From Streptomyces sp. NRRL S-350 (GTDB taxonomy: Bacteria > Actinomycetota > Actinomycetes > Streptomycetales > Streptomycetaceae), in assembly GCF_000719705.1 (NCBI RefSeq), contig NZ_JOHO01000004.1, forward strand, positions 186,001-250,000: a stretch of 64,000 bases of DNA, read 5' to 3'. This document shows positions 9,250-18,187 of the stretch, piece after piece. The translations under genes were made by a program, and so were the position numbers. The notes beneath the pieces are model-generated. The model did not search any database, was not told the origin of the DNA, and saw only the letters and a program-made list of their open reading frames with translations. The stretch's first letter is position 1; every line of letters begins with the position of its first letter.

Positions 9250-10332
9250 ATGGGTTCGGTTCGCGTAGCCATCGTGGGCGTGGGCAACTGCGCCGCGTCG
9301 CTGGTGCAGGGTGTCGAGTACTACAAGGACGCCGACCCGGCCGGCAAGGTCCCCGGCCTGATGCACGTCCAGTTCGGTGACTACCACGTCCGTGACGTGG
9401 AGTTCGTCGCCGCGTTCGACGTCGACGCCAAGAAGGTCGGCTTCGACCTGGCCGACGCCATCGGCAACAGCGAGAACAACACCATCAAGATCTGCGACGT
9501 GCCGCCGACCGGCGTCACCGTGCAGCGCGGCCACACCCTCGACGGCCTCGGTAAGTACTACCGGGAGACCATCGAGGAGTCGGACGAGGCCCCGGCCGAC
9601 GTCGTCGCCGTCCTCAAGGACAAGCAGGTCGACGTCCTGGTCTGCTACCTGCCGGTGGGCTCCGAGGAGGCCGCCAAGTTCTACGCCCAGTGCGCCATCG
9701 ACGCCAAGGTCGCCTTCGTGAACGCCCTGCCGGTGTTCATCGCCGGCACCAAGGAGTGGGCGGACAAGTTCACCGAGGCCGGCGTGCCGATCGTCGGTGA
9801 CGACATCAAGTCCCAGGTCGGCGCCACCATCACGCACCGCGTGATGGCCAAGCTGTTCGAGGACCGCGGTGTCATCCTCGAGCGCACCATGCAGCTGAAC
9901 GTCGGCGGCAACATGGACTTCAAGAACATGCTCGAGCGCGAGCGCCTGGAGTCCAAGAAGATCTCCAAGACGCAGGCCGTCACCTCGCAGATCCGCGACC
10001 GCGAGCTGGGCGCCAAGAACGTCCACATCGGCCCCTCGGACTACGTGGCCTGGCTGGACGACCGCAAGTGGGCCTACGTCCGCCTCGAGGGCCGCGCGTT
10101 CGGCGACGTCCCGCTGAACCTGGAGTACAAGCTGGAGGTCTGGGACTCCCCGAACTCCGCCGGTGTCATCATCGACGCCGTCCGCGCCGCGAAGATCGCC
10201 AAGGACCGCGGCATCGGTGGCCCGATCCTGTCGGCCTCCTCGTACTTCATGAAGTCCCCGCCGGTCCAGTACTTCGACGACGAGGCCCGCGAGAACGTCG
10301 AGAAGTTCATCCGCGGCGAGGTCGAGCGCTGA
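9250..10332 (+). CDS. ino1: Inositol-3-phosphate synthase
   Basis: 360 residues, starting [22 protein letters not shown] with the GxGNCAS Rossmann motif for NAD. Later come [44 protein letters not shown] and [11 protein letters not shown], the catalytic-domain signatures of actinobacterial Ino1. It converts glucose-6-phosphate to inositol-3-phosphate, which feeds mycothiol and phosphatidylinositol. The ATG at 9250 follows GGGAGCAACCGGA. It is followed by a strong terminator, so it is either monocistronic or co-transcribed with padR. Confidence 0.96.
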   Translation: MGSVRVAIVGVGNCAASLVQGVEYYKDADPAGKVPGLMHVQFGDYHVRDVEFVAAFDVDAKKVGFDLADAIGNSENNTIKICDVPPTGVTVQRGHTLDGLGKYYRETIEESDEAPADVVAVLKDKQVDVLVCYLPVGSEEAAKFYAQCAIDAKVAFVNALPVFIAGTKEWADKFTEAGVPIVGDDIKSQVGATITHRVMAKLFEDRGVILERTMQLNVGGNMDFKNMLERERLESKKISKTQAVTSQIRDRELGAKNVHIGPSDYVAWLDDRKWAYVRLEGRAFGDVPLNLEYKLEVWDSPNSAGVIIDAVRAAKIAKDRGIGGPILSASSYFMKSPPVQYFDDEARENVEKFIRGEVER

Positions 10333-10403
10333 GCACCGAGCACCGCGCGCTGAGCGCCGAACGCTGAGCTGACGGCCACCGGCCGCGCACAGCCGCTCGC
10401 AGG

Positions 10404-10431
10404 GGGCCCACGATCCGGTGATCGTGGGCCC
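10404..10431 (+). terminator. Terminator of ino1
   Basis: Perfect 11-bp stem GGGCCCACGAT / ATCGTGGGCCC with a 6-base loop, 72 bp after the ino1 stop. Confidence 0.8.
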
Positions 10432-10451
10432 TTCGCCGTTCCCCGGCCGAT

Positions 10452-10465
10452 GTTTCACGTGAAAC
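10452..10465. promoter_or_regulatory. parS site (ParB binding)
   Basis: Perfect GTTTCACGTGAAAC between ino1 and the MFS gene. Because an A precedes it, it reads as the false start MFHVK in the frame of the downstream gene. Confidence 0.9.
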
Positions 10466-10494
10466 GTCGGCCGGTTCCATGGCACCCTGGGCGG

Positions 10495-11811
10495 GTGGCG
10501 ATCACCGAGAACGGCAGCACCCACCAGTCCGCGCACCGCGCCACGCTCCTCGACCTCCTCCGGGGCCGCGACTTCCGGCGGCTGCTGACCGCCCGCGTGC
10601 TCTCCCAGCTGTCGGACGGGGTCTTCCAGGTCTCGCTCGCCGCCTACGTGGTCTTCTCCCCCGAGAAGCAGTCCTCCCCCGCCGACATCGCCTCGGTGCT
10701 GGCCGTGATGCTGCTGCCGTTCTCGGTGATCGGCCCGTTCGCCGGGGTGCTGCTGGACCGCTGGCGCCGCCGCCAGGTGCTCTACGTCGGCAACCTGGCC
10801 CGCTTCGGGCTGGGCCTGGCCACCGGCGCGCTGCTCCTCGCCCAGGCGCCGACCTGGCTGTTCTTCGCCTCGGCCCTGCTGGTCACCGCGCTCAACCGGT
10901 TCATCCTGGCCGGACTGTCCGCCGCCCTGCCCCGGGTCGTGGAACAGGACCAACTGGTCACCGCCAACGCGCTCTCCCCCACCCTCGGGACGGTCGCCGC
11001 CGCCTCCGGTGGCGGCATCGGCTTCCTGCTGCACCAGGTGATGGCCCCCGGGCCCCGGGCGGACGCCGCGCTGGTCACGGTCGCCTCGCTGCTCTACCTG
11101 TCGGCCGCGCTGGCCGCCCGCCGGATGGACCGCGACCTGCTCGGGCCCGACCAGCACGCCGACCGCCCCGCACTCGGCCAGGCGCTGGTCCGGGCCGCCG
11201 TCGAACTCGGCGCCGCGGTGCGCCACCTGGTGCGGGACTGCCGGCCCGCGGTGCACGCGCTGGCCGCCGTCACCGCGGCCCGGTTCTGCTACGGCGTGCT
11301 GATCGTGGTCGTGGTGATGCTCGCCCGGTACACCTTCAACGACCCGGCCGACAGCGCGGCCGGCCTGGTCACCCTCGGCCAGGCGGTGGGCCTCTCCGCC
11401 GCCGGGTTCTTCGTCGCCGCGGTGGTCAGCCCCTGGTGCACCCGCCGGCTCGGCCTGACGGGCTGGATGACGGTCTGCCTGGTCGCCCCGGTGGCCTTCG
11501 TCCCGGCACTCGGCCTGAGCTTCACCCTGGTGCCCTGCCTGATCGCCGCCCTGCTGCTCGGGGTGGTCACCCAGGGCACCAAGATCTGCGCCGACACCGT
11601 GGTGCAGGAGTCGGTCGACGACGAGTACCGCGGCCGGGTCTTCGCCATCTACGACGTGCTGTTCAACGTCGCCTTCGTGGCCGCCGCCCTGGTCACCGCG
11701 CTGGTGCTGCCGCTGTCCGGCCGCTCGGTCACCGTGATCGTCGGGGTCGCCGCCGTGTACGCCCTCACCGCGGCCCTCTACCTGCGCGCCGCCCGCCGCC
11801 CCCTGCCCTGA
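10495..11811 (+). CDS. Major facilitator superfamily transporter, substrate unknown
   Basis: 438 residues from GTG 10495. There are about twelve hydrophobic segments in two halves separated by a hydrophilic centre (about 200-240). FRRLLTARVLSQLSDGVFQVSLAAYV opens helix 1, and the loop 2-3 signature appears as GVLLDRWRRRQVLYVGN. Near the end, VVQESVDDEYRGRVFAIYD resembles the loop 10-11 of MFS_1 exporters. An ATG at 10450 would give 15 more residues, but those codons are the parS site; neither start has a good ribosome-binding site. It stands alone between terminators, so its substrate cannot be inferred. Confidence 0.87.
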   Translation: MAITENGSTHQSAHRATLLDLLRGRDFRRLLTARVLSQLSDGVFQVSLAAYVVFSPEKQSSPADIASVLAVMLLPFSVIGPFAGVLLDRWRRRQVLYVGNLARFGLGLATGALLLAQAPTWLFFASALLVTALNRFILAGLSAALPRVVEQDQLVTANALSPTLGTVAAASGGGIGFLLHQVMAPGPRADAALVTVASLLYLSAALAARRMDRDLLGPDQHADRPALGQALVRAAVELGAAVRHLVRDCRPAVHALAAVTAARFCYGVLIVVVVMLARYTFNDPADSAAGLVTLGQAVGLSAAGFFVAAVVSPWCTRRLGLTGWMTVCLVAPVAFVPALGLSFTLVPCLIAALLLGVVTQGTKICADTVVQESVDDEYRGRVFAIYDVLFNVAFVAAALVTALVLPLSGRSVTVIVGVAAVYALTAALYLRAARRPLP

Positions 11812-11919
11812 GCAGCTCTCCCCGGATCCCCGGGGGGCTCGGGACGGATGGCGTCCGACCGAGTCGCTAAGGTGTCAGACCTGTCGGAACGACAGCACTC
11901 TGTCTCGGGGGACGAACTG

Positions 11920-12579
11920 ATGAGCACACCGCCCAACCCGTACGGGCCGCCGCACCCCGCCCCGGTCGGGGCGCCCGCCGCACAGCCGTACGGCGCGCCG
12001 GTCCCCCCGCCGGCCGCGCCGTACGGACCGCCGCCGGCCTACGGGCAGCCCTCCCAGCCCGCCCCGCCCGGCTACGGGCCGCCGCCGTCGTACGGGTACC
12101 CGCAGCCCGGCCAACCGTCCTACGGACAGCAGCCGTACGGACAGCAGCCGCCCGCCGGGCCGTACGGGTACCCGCAGCCCGCCGCGCCGGCCCCGGCCCC
12201 GGTCGCCCCCGCGCCCGCGAAGAAGGGCGGCGCCAAAGCCAAGCTGAAGGCGGTCGGCCTGCTCGGCGGCTGTGCGGCCCTGGCGGTCGGGTACTTCGTC
12301 GCCGGGCCGAGCGTCAGCAGCGCCAAGCCCGGCGACTGTGTGCGGGTGAGCGGATCCCGTGACGTCGAGATCGCCAAGTGCACTGATCCCAAAGCGAATT
12401 ACCGTGTGCTGTCGAAGTTCGAAGGCACCACCGACGTGAACCGCTGCAAGCAGACCCCGCAGACCACGAGCGCCGTCTCCGGCAAGAGCGGCCGCCGCTG
12501 GAACAAGAAGCGGTACGTGCTCTGCCTCGGTCCGCTGACGCCCGCCACCACCGGTGTCCCGCCGGTGAAGAAGTCCTGA
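11920..12579 (+). CDS. LppU/SCO3897-family membrane protein
   Basis: 219 residues. Residues 1-100 are a Pro/Gly/Tyr-rich cytoplasmic region with repeated PYG and GPPPAYG units. One membrane helix follows (AVGLLGGCAALAVGYFVAG, about 110-128). The C-terminal external domain of about 85 residues begins AKPGDCVRVSG and contains four cysteines (GDC, AKC, NRC, VLC). The same domain ends the next protein. The ATG follows CTCGGGGGACGAACTG. The next gene begins 32 bp after the stop, so the pair is a probable operon. The family is known only as conserved envelope proteins and no activity is established. Confidence 0.82.
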   Translation: MSTPPNPYGPPHPAPVGAPAAQPYGAPVPPPAAPYGPPPAYGQPSQPAPPGYGPPPSYGYPQPGQPSYGQQPYGQQPPAGPYGYPQPAAPAPAPVAPAPAKKGGAKAKLKAVGLLGGCAALAVGYFVAGPSVSSAKPGDCVRVSGSRDVEIAKCTDPKANYRVLSKFEGTTDVNRCKQTPQTTSAVSGKSGRRWNKKRYVLCLGPLTPATTGVPPVKKS

Positions 12580-12611
12580 ACTCTTCCGCCACTCCTCACC
12601 GGGGGACCACT

Positions 12612-13697
12612 TTGTCCGTTCCGCCTCCGCCCCAGATGCCGTACGGCGCTCCGCCCCCGGAGGACGGCAACCCGTACTCCGCCGGCGGTGCCTACGGCGC
12701 CCCGCCCCCGCCGCCGGGGTACGGCTACCCGAGCGCCCCACCGCCCGGCCAGCCCGGGTACGGCTACCCCAGCGCCCCGCCGCCCGGCCAGCCCGGGTAC
12801 GGGTACCCCAGCGCCCCGCCGCCCGAGCAGCCGTACGGCTACCAGCAACCCGCGACCGACAACGGCTACCCGCCCGGCCCGACCTGCCGGTTCTGCGGCG
12901 GCTACCCGGCCGTGGACGCCACCGTCCGCGGCCACCAGGGCCTGATCGTGGCGTACCGGATGCTGCGGATGACCGGCCCGTTCTGCCGCACCTGCGGAAC
13001 GGCCACCGTGCGCGACATGTCCGCCCGGACGCTGGTCCAGGGCTGGTGGAGCCCGGTGTCGTGGCTGCTGACCCCGATCACCCTGCTGCTGAACCTCGTC
13101 CCGCACAACAAGTTCGGGCGGCTGCAGCCGCCCGTCCCGGGCAGCCACGGCCCGCAGCTCGACCCGGGCGTGCCGCTGGCCCGCCGCCCGCACACGGCGA
13201 TGCTGCTGGTGCCGGCCTCGCTGGCGGTCGCCCTCGTCCTGATCGCCACCGGGGTGCTCGGGCCGAAGAAGGACAACGGCCCGAGCGGCGGGATCGTCGC
13301 CGCGCCGTCGCCGTCGACCGGCTTCACCTACGCGCCCCCGACGATCCCGGCCTTCCCGTCGCCGACCTTCACGATGCCCGTGGTGCCGAGCATCACCCTC
13401 CCGCCGGTCACCACGCCGAGCGACCCGGCCGACGCGGCCGACAGCGTCGACACGGCCAAGGCCGGCGACTGCCTGCGCAACGAGAACGGCACCGGCTCGA
13501 CCACGGACACCCACCCCAAGGTCTCGGTGCTGGCCTGCACCGACGCCAAGGCCCAGTACAAGGTGGTCTACAAGTACCCCGCCACGTCGGACGAGAAGGT
13601 CTGCGAGCAGCAGCCGAAGGCGGACAGCTGGTACACCCGCACCTACACCAACCTCCCGGCGCTGGACTACGTGCTCTGCCTCAAGAAGCTCAAGTAG
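12612..13697 (+). CDS. LppU/SCO3897-family paralogue with an added zinc-ribbon-like segment
   Basis: 361 residues from TTG 12612, with GGGGGACCAC before it. The Pro/Gly/Tyr-rich N-terminus contains three near-identical GYGYPSAPPPGQP units (about residues 36-80). A four-cysteine segment follows: CRFCGG near 95 and CRTCGT near 125, spaced like a zinc ribbon. Membrane-associated WWSPVSWLLTPITLLLNLVPHNKFG and AMLLVPASLAVALVLIATGVL come next. The C-terminal domain AKAGDCLRNENG to YVLCLKKLK has four cysteines aligned with those of the upstream protein. It looks like a duplicate that gained an extra metal-binding segment. Function unknown. Confidence 0.82.
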   Translation: MSVPPPPQMPYGAPPPEDGNPYSAGGAYGAPPPPPGYGYPSAPPPGQPGYGYPSAPPPGQPGYGYPSAPPPEQPYGYQQPATDNGYPPGPTCRFCGGYPAVDATVRGHQGLIVAYRMLRMTGPFCRTCGTATVRDMSARTLVQGWWSPVSWLLTPITLLLNLVPHNKFGRLQPPVPGSHGPQLDPGVPLARRPHTAMLLVPASLAVALVLIATGVLGPKKDNGPSGGIVAAPSPSTGFTYAPPTIPAFPSPTFTMPVVPSITLPPVTTPSDPADAADSVDTAKAGDCLRNENGTGSTTDTHPKVSVLACTDAKAQYKVVYKYPATSDEKVCEQQPKADSWYTRTYTNLPALDYVLCLKKLK

Positions 13698-13707
13698 CCC
13701 GGCCCGC

Positions 13708-13752
13708 GCGCGAGGGGTGGCCCCGGCCCGGTGCCGGAGCCACCCCTCGCGC
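13708..13752. terminator. Bidirectional terminator between the LppU pair and the CCA-adding enzyme
   Basis: Perfect 14-bp inverted repeat GCGCGAGGGGTGGC / GCCACCCCTCGCGC between two convergent stop codons. Confidence 0.8.
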
Positions 13753-13772
13753 CGTCGGGGCCGCCGGCCCGG

Positions 13773-15266
13773 TCAGCCCTGCTGCTCCGCCCACCAGGCC
13801 CGCAGCGCCGCGACCGCCTCGTCGTGCTCCATCGGGCCGTTCTCCAGGCGCAGTTCGAGCATGTGCTTGTAGGCCTTGCCGACCTGGGGGCCGGGCTTGA
13901 CGCCGAGCAGCTCCATGATCTGGTTGCCGTCCAGCGCCGGGCGGACGGAGTCCAGCTCCTCCTTCGCCTTCAGCTCGGCGATCCGCGTCTCCAGCCCGTC
14001 GTAGGTGCGCGAGAGCGCGGCCGCCTTCTTCCTGTTCCGGGTGGTGCAGTCGGAGCGGGTCAGCTTGTGCAGGCGCTCCAGCAGCGGCCCGGCGTCCGTG
14101 ACGTAGCGTCGCACCGCGGAGTCGGTCCACTCGCCGCCGCCGTAGCCGTGGAAGCGCAGGTGCAGCTCGACCAGGCGCGAGACGTCCTCGGTGAGCTCCT
14201 TGGAGTACTTGAGCTCGCGCATCCGCTTGCGGGTCATCTTGGCGCCGACCACCTCGTGGTGGTGGAAGGAGACCCGGCCGTCCGACTCGAAGCGGCGGGT
14301 GCGCGGCTTGCCGATGTCGTGCAGCAGCGCGGCCAGCCGCAGGGTGAGGTCCGGGCCGTCCTGCTCCAGGTCGATGGCCTGCTCCAGGACGGTCAGCGAG
14401 TGCTCGTAGACGTCCTTGTGCCGGTGGTGCTCGTCGCTTTCCAGCTGCAGCGCGGGCAGCTCGGGCAGCACGTGCCCGGCCAGGCCGGTGTCGACCAGCA
14501 GCCGCAGGCCCTTCACCGGGTGCTTGGCGAGCAGCAGCTTGTTGAGCTCGGCCTGGACCCGCTCGGCGGAGACGATGGTGATCCGCTCGGCCATCGCGGT
14601 CATCGCGGCGACCACCTCGGGGGCCGGATCGAAGTCGAGCTGGGCGGCGAAGCGGGCGGCCCGCATCATCCGCAGCGGGTCGTCGGAGAAGGACTCCTCG
14701 GGGGTGGCGGGGGTGCGCAGCACCCGGGCCTCCAGGTCGTCCAGGCCGTGGTGCGGGTCGACGAAGGCGCGGCCGGGCAGGTCGACGGCCATCGCGTTGA
14801 CGGTGAAGTCCCGGCGGACCAGGTCCTCCTCGATGGTGTCGCCGTAGGTGACCTCGGGCTTGCGGGAGGTGCGGTCGTAGGCCTCGGAGCGGTAGGTGGT
14901 GATCTCGATCTGGAAGGAGCCCTCGGGGGTGTCCTTGCGGGCGCCGACGGTGCCGAAGGCGATGCCCACGTCCCAGACCGCGTCCGCCCAGCCCTTGACC
15001 AGCCTGAGCACCTGCTGGGGCCGGGCGTCGGTGGTGAAGTCCAGGTCGTTGCCGAGCCGGCCGAGCAGCGCGTCCCGGACCGAGCCGCCGACCAGCGCCA
15101 GCCGGTGACCGGCCGCCTGGAAGCGGCGGGCGATCTCGTCGGCGACCGGGGACACCCGCAGCAGCTCTTGCAGCCCCAGGGTCTGGGCCTCGCTCAGGCC
15201 TGGTACGACCTGGACGGCGGTGCTGGAACGGTCGGTGCGCGCGGTGGGCTCATTGGCAGTGGACAC
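13773..15266 (-). CDS. pcnA: CCA-adding tRNA nucleotidyltransferase
   Basis: 497 residues. The nucleotidyltransferase head has LVGGSVRDALLGRLGNDLDF (near 59-78), supplying the GG motif and the catalytic Asp pair (DLD). RRDFTVNAMAVDL and DDPLRMMRAARFAAQLDF follow. The central HD domain is LLHDIGKPRTR (near 320), then a helical C-terminus. It adds or repairs the 3' CCA of tRNAs; many actinobacterial genes do not encode CCA. The start MSTANEP at 15266 is the only reasonable one. It is divergent from the DUF6049 gene, as is usual beside murJ in actinobacteria. Confidence 0.95.
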   Translation of the reverse strand: MSTANEPTARTDRSSTAVQVVPGLSEAQTLGLQELLRVSPVADEIARRFQAAGHRLALVGGSVRDALLGRLGNDLDFTTDARPQQVLRLVKGWADAVWDVGIAFGTVGARKDTPEGSFQIEITTYRSEAYDRTSRKPEVTYGDTIEEDLVRRDFTVNAMAVDLPGRAFVDPHHGLDDLEARVLRTPATPEESFSDDPLRMMRAARFAAQLDFDPAPEVVAAMTAMAERITIVSAERVQAELNKLLLAKHPVKGLRLLVDTGLAGHVLPELPALQLESDEHHRHKDVYEHSLTVLEQAIDLEQDGPDLTLRLAALLHDIGKPRTRRFESDGRVSFHHHEVVGAKMTRKRMRELKYSKELTEDVSRLVELHLRFHGYGGGEWTDSAVRRYVTDAGPLLERLHKLTRSDCTTRNRKKAAALSRTYDGLETRIAELKAKEELDSVRPALDGNQIMELLGVKPGPQVGKAYKHMLELRLENGPMEHDEAVAALRAWWAEQQG

Positions 15267-15456
15267 GGCTCACAAGGGTACGTGCCCCGGCAGGTCAACC
15301 GCCCGCGCGTTTTGGGCGTCTCACCCCACAGCCCGCAACACTGCACCCGATGCTGCATCGTTACCATGCCGGTGGACGAGTCTCGGGCACCGGACAGGGG
15401 ATGCGGTGCCGCGTGCCGCCACGGCCTGCGGCATCGCGGCGGCGCCGGACGCAGGG

Positions 15457-15529
15457 TTCCAGCAGTTCCAGCAGATTTCCGACAGTTCCGACAGTTCCAA
15501 GAGTTCCAAGAGTTCCAAGGGTTTCAAGC
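15457..15529. repeat. Short tandem repeat array, 9-bp period (AGTTCCAAG type)
   Basis: TTCC (or TTTC in the last unit) recurs at 15457, 15466, 15477, 15486, 15495, 15504, 15513 and 15522: eight units, all 9 bp apart except one 11-bp step. The last full units are AGTTCCAAG. The array lies in the 337-bp divergent gap between pcnA and the DUF6049 gene, 190 bp from one start and 75 bp from the other. Read in frame with the downstream gene it would encode SSDSSKSSKSSK, but it precedes the likely start. Confidence 0.75.
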
Positions 15530-15603
15530 CAAGAACGTCGGGCGCACCGCGCCGGGCGACCAGCATCAGCAGCGAGCGATCGAGAACGGCGAGGGCGAAG
15601 CGA

Positions 15604-18129
15604 GTGAGTGAGCCGGCACGGCACTCGGGCCTGGGAGCGCACCGACAGCCTGGACGAGCCGAACGCCCCGCCGACGGGCGCCATCCGGTCCGCCGCGCGG
15701 GCCTGCGCCTCGCCGCCGCCTGCGCGGCCGCGCTGACCTTCTTCACGGCCGCCCCGGCCGACGCGCTGCCCTCCGGCGGCAACATCCGGCCGACCGCCGA
15801 CTCGACCGCTTCGGCCGAGTCCCCGGTGGTCATGACCATCGAGTCGCTGGCCCCGCAGGTGGCCGCCCCGAACGGCACCGTGACGATCACCGGCCACGTG
15901 ACCAACGCCGGCAAGTCGGCGCTCAAGGGCGCCCACACGGCCGTCCGCAAGCCGTCCAACGGCCGGCCGCTGGACCGGCGCAGCGATCTGGCCACCGTGG
16001 CCGGCCGCACCACGCCCGGCGGCGCGGACGGCACCGAGCTGGACAGCCCGCAGTACGCCCTGCCGGAGCTCGACCCGGGCCAGACCCTCCCGTACACCCT
16101 GAGCGTCGCGGTGAACGAGCTCGGGATGTCCACGCCCGGCGTGTACGAGCTCGCGGTGGACACCTGGGGCTCCACCGCCGACAACCCGCACGACCGCGCC
16201 CTGGGCATCGCCCGGAGCTTCCTGCCGTTCAACCCGGGCGGCGCGGAGGCGCAACCGACGAAGGTCACCACGCTCTGGCCGCTCGTGCACGCGCCGGTGC
16301 TGGCCGCGCAGACCGTCGCCGACAACGACCAGTCCGTCCCGGTGCTGCGCGACGACAGCCTCGCCACCGAGTTCGCCCCCGGCGGGCGGCTGTACGAACT
16401 GGTCGACACCGGCTCCAAGCTGACCGGGCTGACCTGGGTGATCGACCCGGACCTGCTGGACGCCGCGTTCGCCATGACCAAGCCGTACCGGGTGCAGAAC
16501 CCGCACACCGAGAGCACGGGCAAGCCGGCCAGGGACGACAACACCGTCCTGAACAACGGCTCGGCCGCCGCCGCGGCCTGGCTGGACAAGCTGCGGACCG
16601 CGGCCGCCAAGCCGGGCAACCAGGTGGTGACGCTGCCGTACGCCGACCCGGACCTCGCCTCGATCGCGCACAACGGCGCCGACCTGCCCGCGATGACCGG
16701 CACCCTGAGCAGGGCGGCCACGGCCGGGCGGCTGACCGTCGAGGGCCGGCTCTCCGTGGACACCCGCTCGGACGTCGCCTGGCCGTACCAGGGCTACGTC
16801 GACCAGCAGATCACCGGCCTCGCCCAGCAGGCGGGCAGCGGGCTGGTGCTGGTCGACGGGGCGAGCATGCCGGAGCCGGACTCCCTCAACTACACCCCGA
16901 GCGCGGTGCGCCCGATCGGCAACGGGCAGAGTGCCGCGGTCGCCGACGAGACGGTCTCCGCGCTCTTCCGCGGGGACCTGAGCACCCCGAAGGACCAGAC
17001 CGCGGCGGCCCAGCGCTTCCTCGCCGAGACCTTCGCGATCACCCACGAGCAGCCGCAGAACCAGCGCGGCCTGCTTGTCATGCCGCCGCGCGAGATGAGC
17101 GTCGACACCGCCAAGGTGCTGGCGAACGCCCTGCAGACGGCCACCGACAAGTGGATCAGCCCGGTCAAGCTGGACACGCTGGCCCAGATCCCGCCCGACC
17201 AGAAGGCCGGCACGGCCGTCCCCGCGGCCACCGACTACCCGACCCGGGCCCGGGCCTCGGAGCTGACGTCCTCCGACCTCAGCGGCACCGACGACATCCA
17301 GTACCGCCTGGACACCCTGATGCGGGTGCTCACCCTGCCGCAGCGGGTGCGCGGCCCGTTCAGCGCCGCCATGGTGCGCTCGCTGTCCACCGAGTGGCGC
17401 GCCCAGGCGTCGGCCGGCTCCGACTACCGCACGGGCGTCGGCAGGTACCTGACGGAGCTGATCAACGCCGTCCAGGTACCGCAGAAGACCGTGGTCACGC
17501 TGGCCGGCGACACCGGCCTGCTCCAGGTCAGCGTCCGCAACGACCTGACCCAGACGGTCACCAACCTGAAGCTGGTCCTCACCTCGGCCCAGCCGAACCG
17601 GCTGAACGTGCGCCGCGAGGAGGAGCTGGTCCTCCCGGCCTCGCAGAGCGCCACCCTCCGCTTCCAGGCCGAGGCGCACAACAACGGGCCGGTCAGCATG
17701 ACCGCCCAGCTCTGGACCACCGGCCCCAACTCGCGGCCGTACGGTGACCCGCAGCCGTTCACGGTCGAGGTCACCTCGGTGACCAACGGCGTGCTGTACG
17801 TGTTCGCCGGCGCCGGCCTGCTCCTGCTGCTGGCCGCGCTGCGCTTCGTGCGCCAGCGCAAGCGGCGGGGCGGGCAGTCGCACGAGGACGGCGACCAGCC
17901 GGTCGGGGACGCCCCGGCGGACGGCGGCGCCGCGGTGCGCGAGCCCGCCGAGGGCGGGGAGCAGGAGGCCGCGGGGGACGCCGGGGCCACGGGGGACGAC
18001 GCCTCCGGCGGGACGGGCGGGAACGGCTCGGCGGGCGACGACGCCGGTGACGGTCCTGCACGGACACCGCGCGGCAGCAGCCCGGATGGCCGGGATCGGA
18101 CCGCCAGTGATGAGAAGGTTGGTCCTTGA
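15604..18129 (+). CDS. Large secreted, membrane-anchored DUF6049-family protein
   Basis: 841 residues from GTG 15604. An Arg-rich n-region leads into a signal sequence (LRLAAACAAALTFFTAAPADA, ending about residue 57). A roughly 650-residue extracytoplasmic part begins with a beta-rich domain (VTITGHVTNAGKSALKG). Near 718-738 is a C-terminal membrane helix (VLYVFAGAGLLLLLAALRF), then a basic and an acidic Gly/Glu-rich cytoplasmic tail of about 95 residues. The frame is open much further upstream, but those codons cover the 9-bp repeats and low-complexity DNA. It is followed by murJ after 58 bp, and the pcnA-DUF6049-murJ-pseudokinase order is conserved in actinobacteria. A role in envelope assembly is inferred from context; no catalytic motif is recognised. 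Confidence 0.85.
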   Translation: MSEPARHSGLGAHRQPGRAERPADGRHPVRRAGLRLAAACAAALTFFTAAPADALPSGGNIRPTADSTASAESPVVMTIESLAPQVAAPNGTVTITGHVTNAGKSALKGAHTAVRKPSNGRPLDRRSDLATVAGRTTPGGADGTELDSPQYALPELDPGQTLPYTLSVAVNELGMSTPGVYELAVDTWGSTADNPHDRALGIARSFLPFNPGGAEAQPTKVTTLWPLVHAPVLAAQTVADNDQSVPVLRDDSLATEFAPGGRLYELVDTGSKLTGLTWVIDPDLLDAAFAMTKPYRVQNPHTESTGKPARDDNTVLNNGSAAAAAWLDKLRTAAAKPGNQVVTLPYADPDLASIAHNGADLPAMTGTLSRAATAGRLTVEGRLSVDTRSDVAWPYQGYVDQQITGLAQQAGSGLVLVDGASMPEPDSLNYTPSAVRPIGNGQSAAVADETVSALFRGDLSTPKDQTAAAQRFLAETFAITHEQPQNQRGLLVMPPREMSVDTAKVLANALQTATDKWISPVKLDTLAQIPPDQKAGTAVPAATDYPTRARASELTSSDLSGTDDIQYRLDTLMRVLTLPQRVRGPFSAAMVRSLSTEWRAQASAGSDYRTGVGRYLTELINAVQVPQKTVVTLAGDTGLLQVSVRNDLTQTVTNLKLVLTSAQPNRLNVRREEELVLPASQSATLRFQAEAHNNGPVSMTAQLWTTGPNSRPYGDPQPFTVEVTSVTNGVLYVFAGAGLLLLLAALRFVRQRKRRGGQSHEDGDQPVGDAPADGGAAVREPAEGGEQEAAGDAGATGDDASGGTGGNGSAGDDAGDGPARTPRGSSPDGRDRTASDEKVGP

Positions 18130-18187
18130 TACCGCCGACCCCCCGCAATCCCGGGCCGGCCTCCCCCCACGACAGCGAAGAGGTGAC

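Noticed and set aside
10450..10494. N-terminal MFHVK extension of the MFS protein
   Set aside because: The codons are the parS palindrome itself and no ribosome-binding site precedes the ATG. The same MFHVK start appears wherever an A precedes parS.
9232..11256. Long antisense frame over ino1 and the MFS gene
   Set aside because: Same shadow effect; it crosses an ino1 terminator and a parS site and has no recognisable domain.
15457..15529. Possible CRISPR array
   Set aside because: The units are only 9 bp and contiguous, without spacers, and there are no cas genes.
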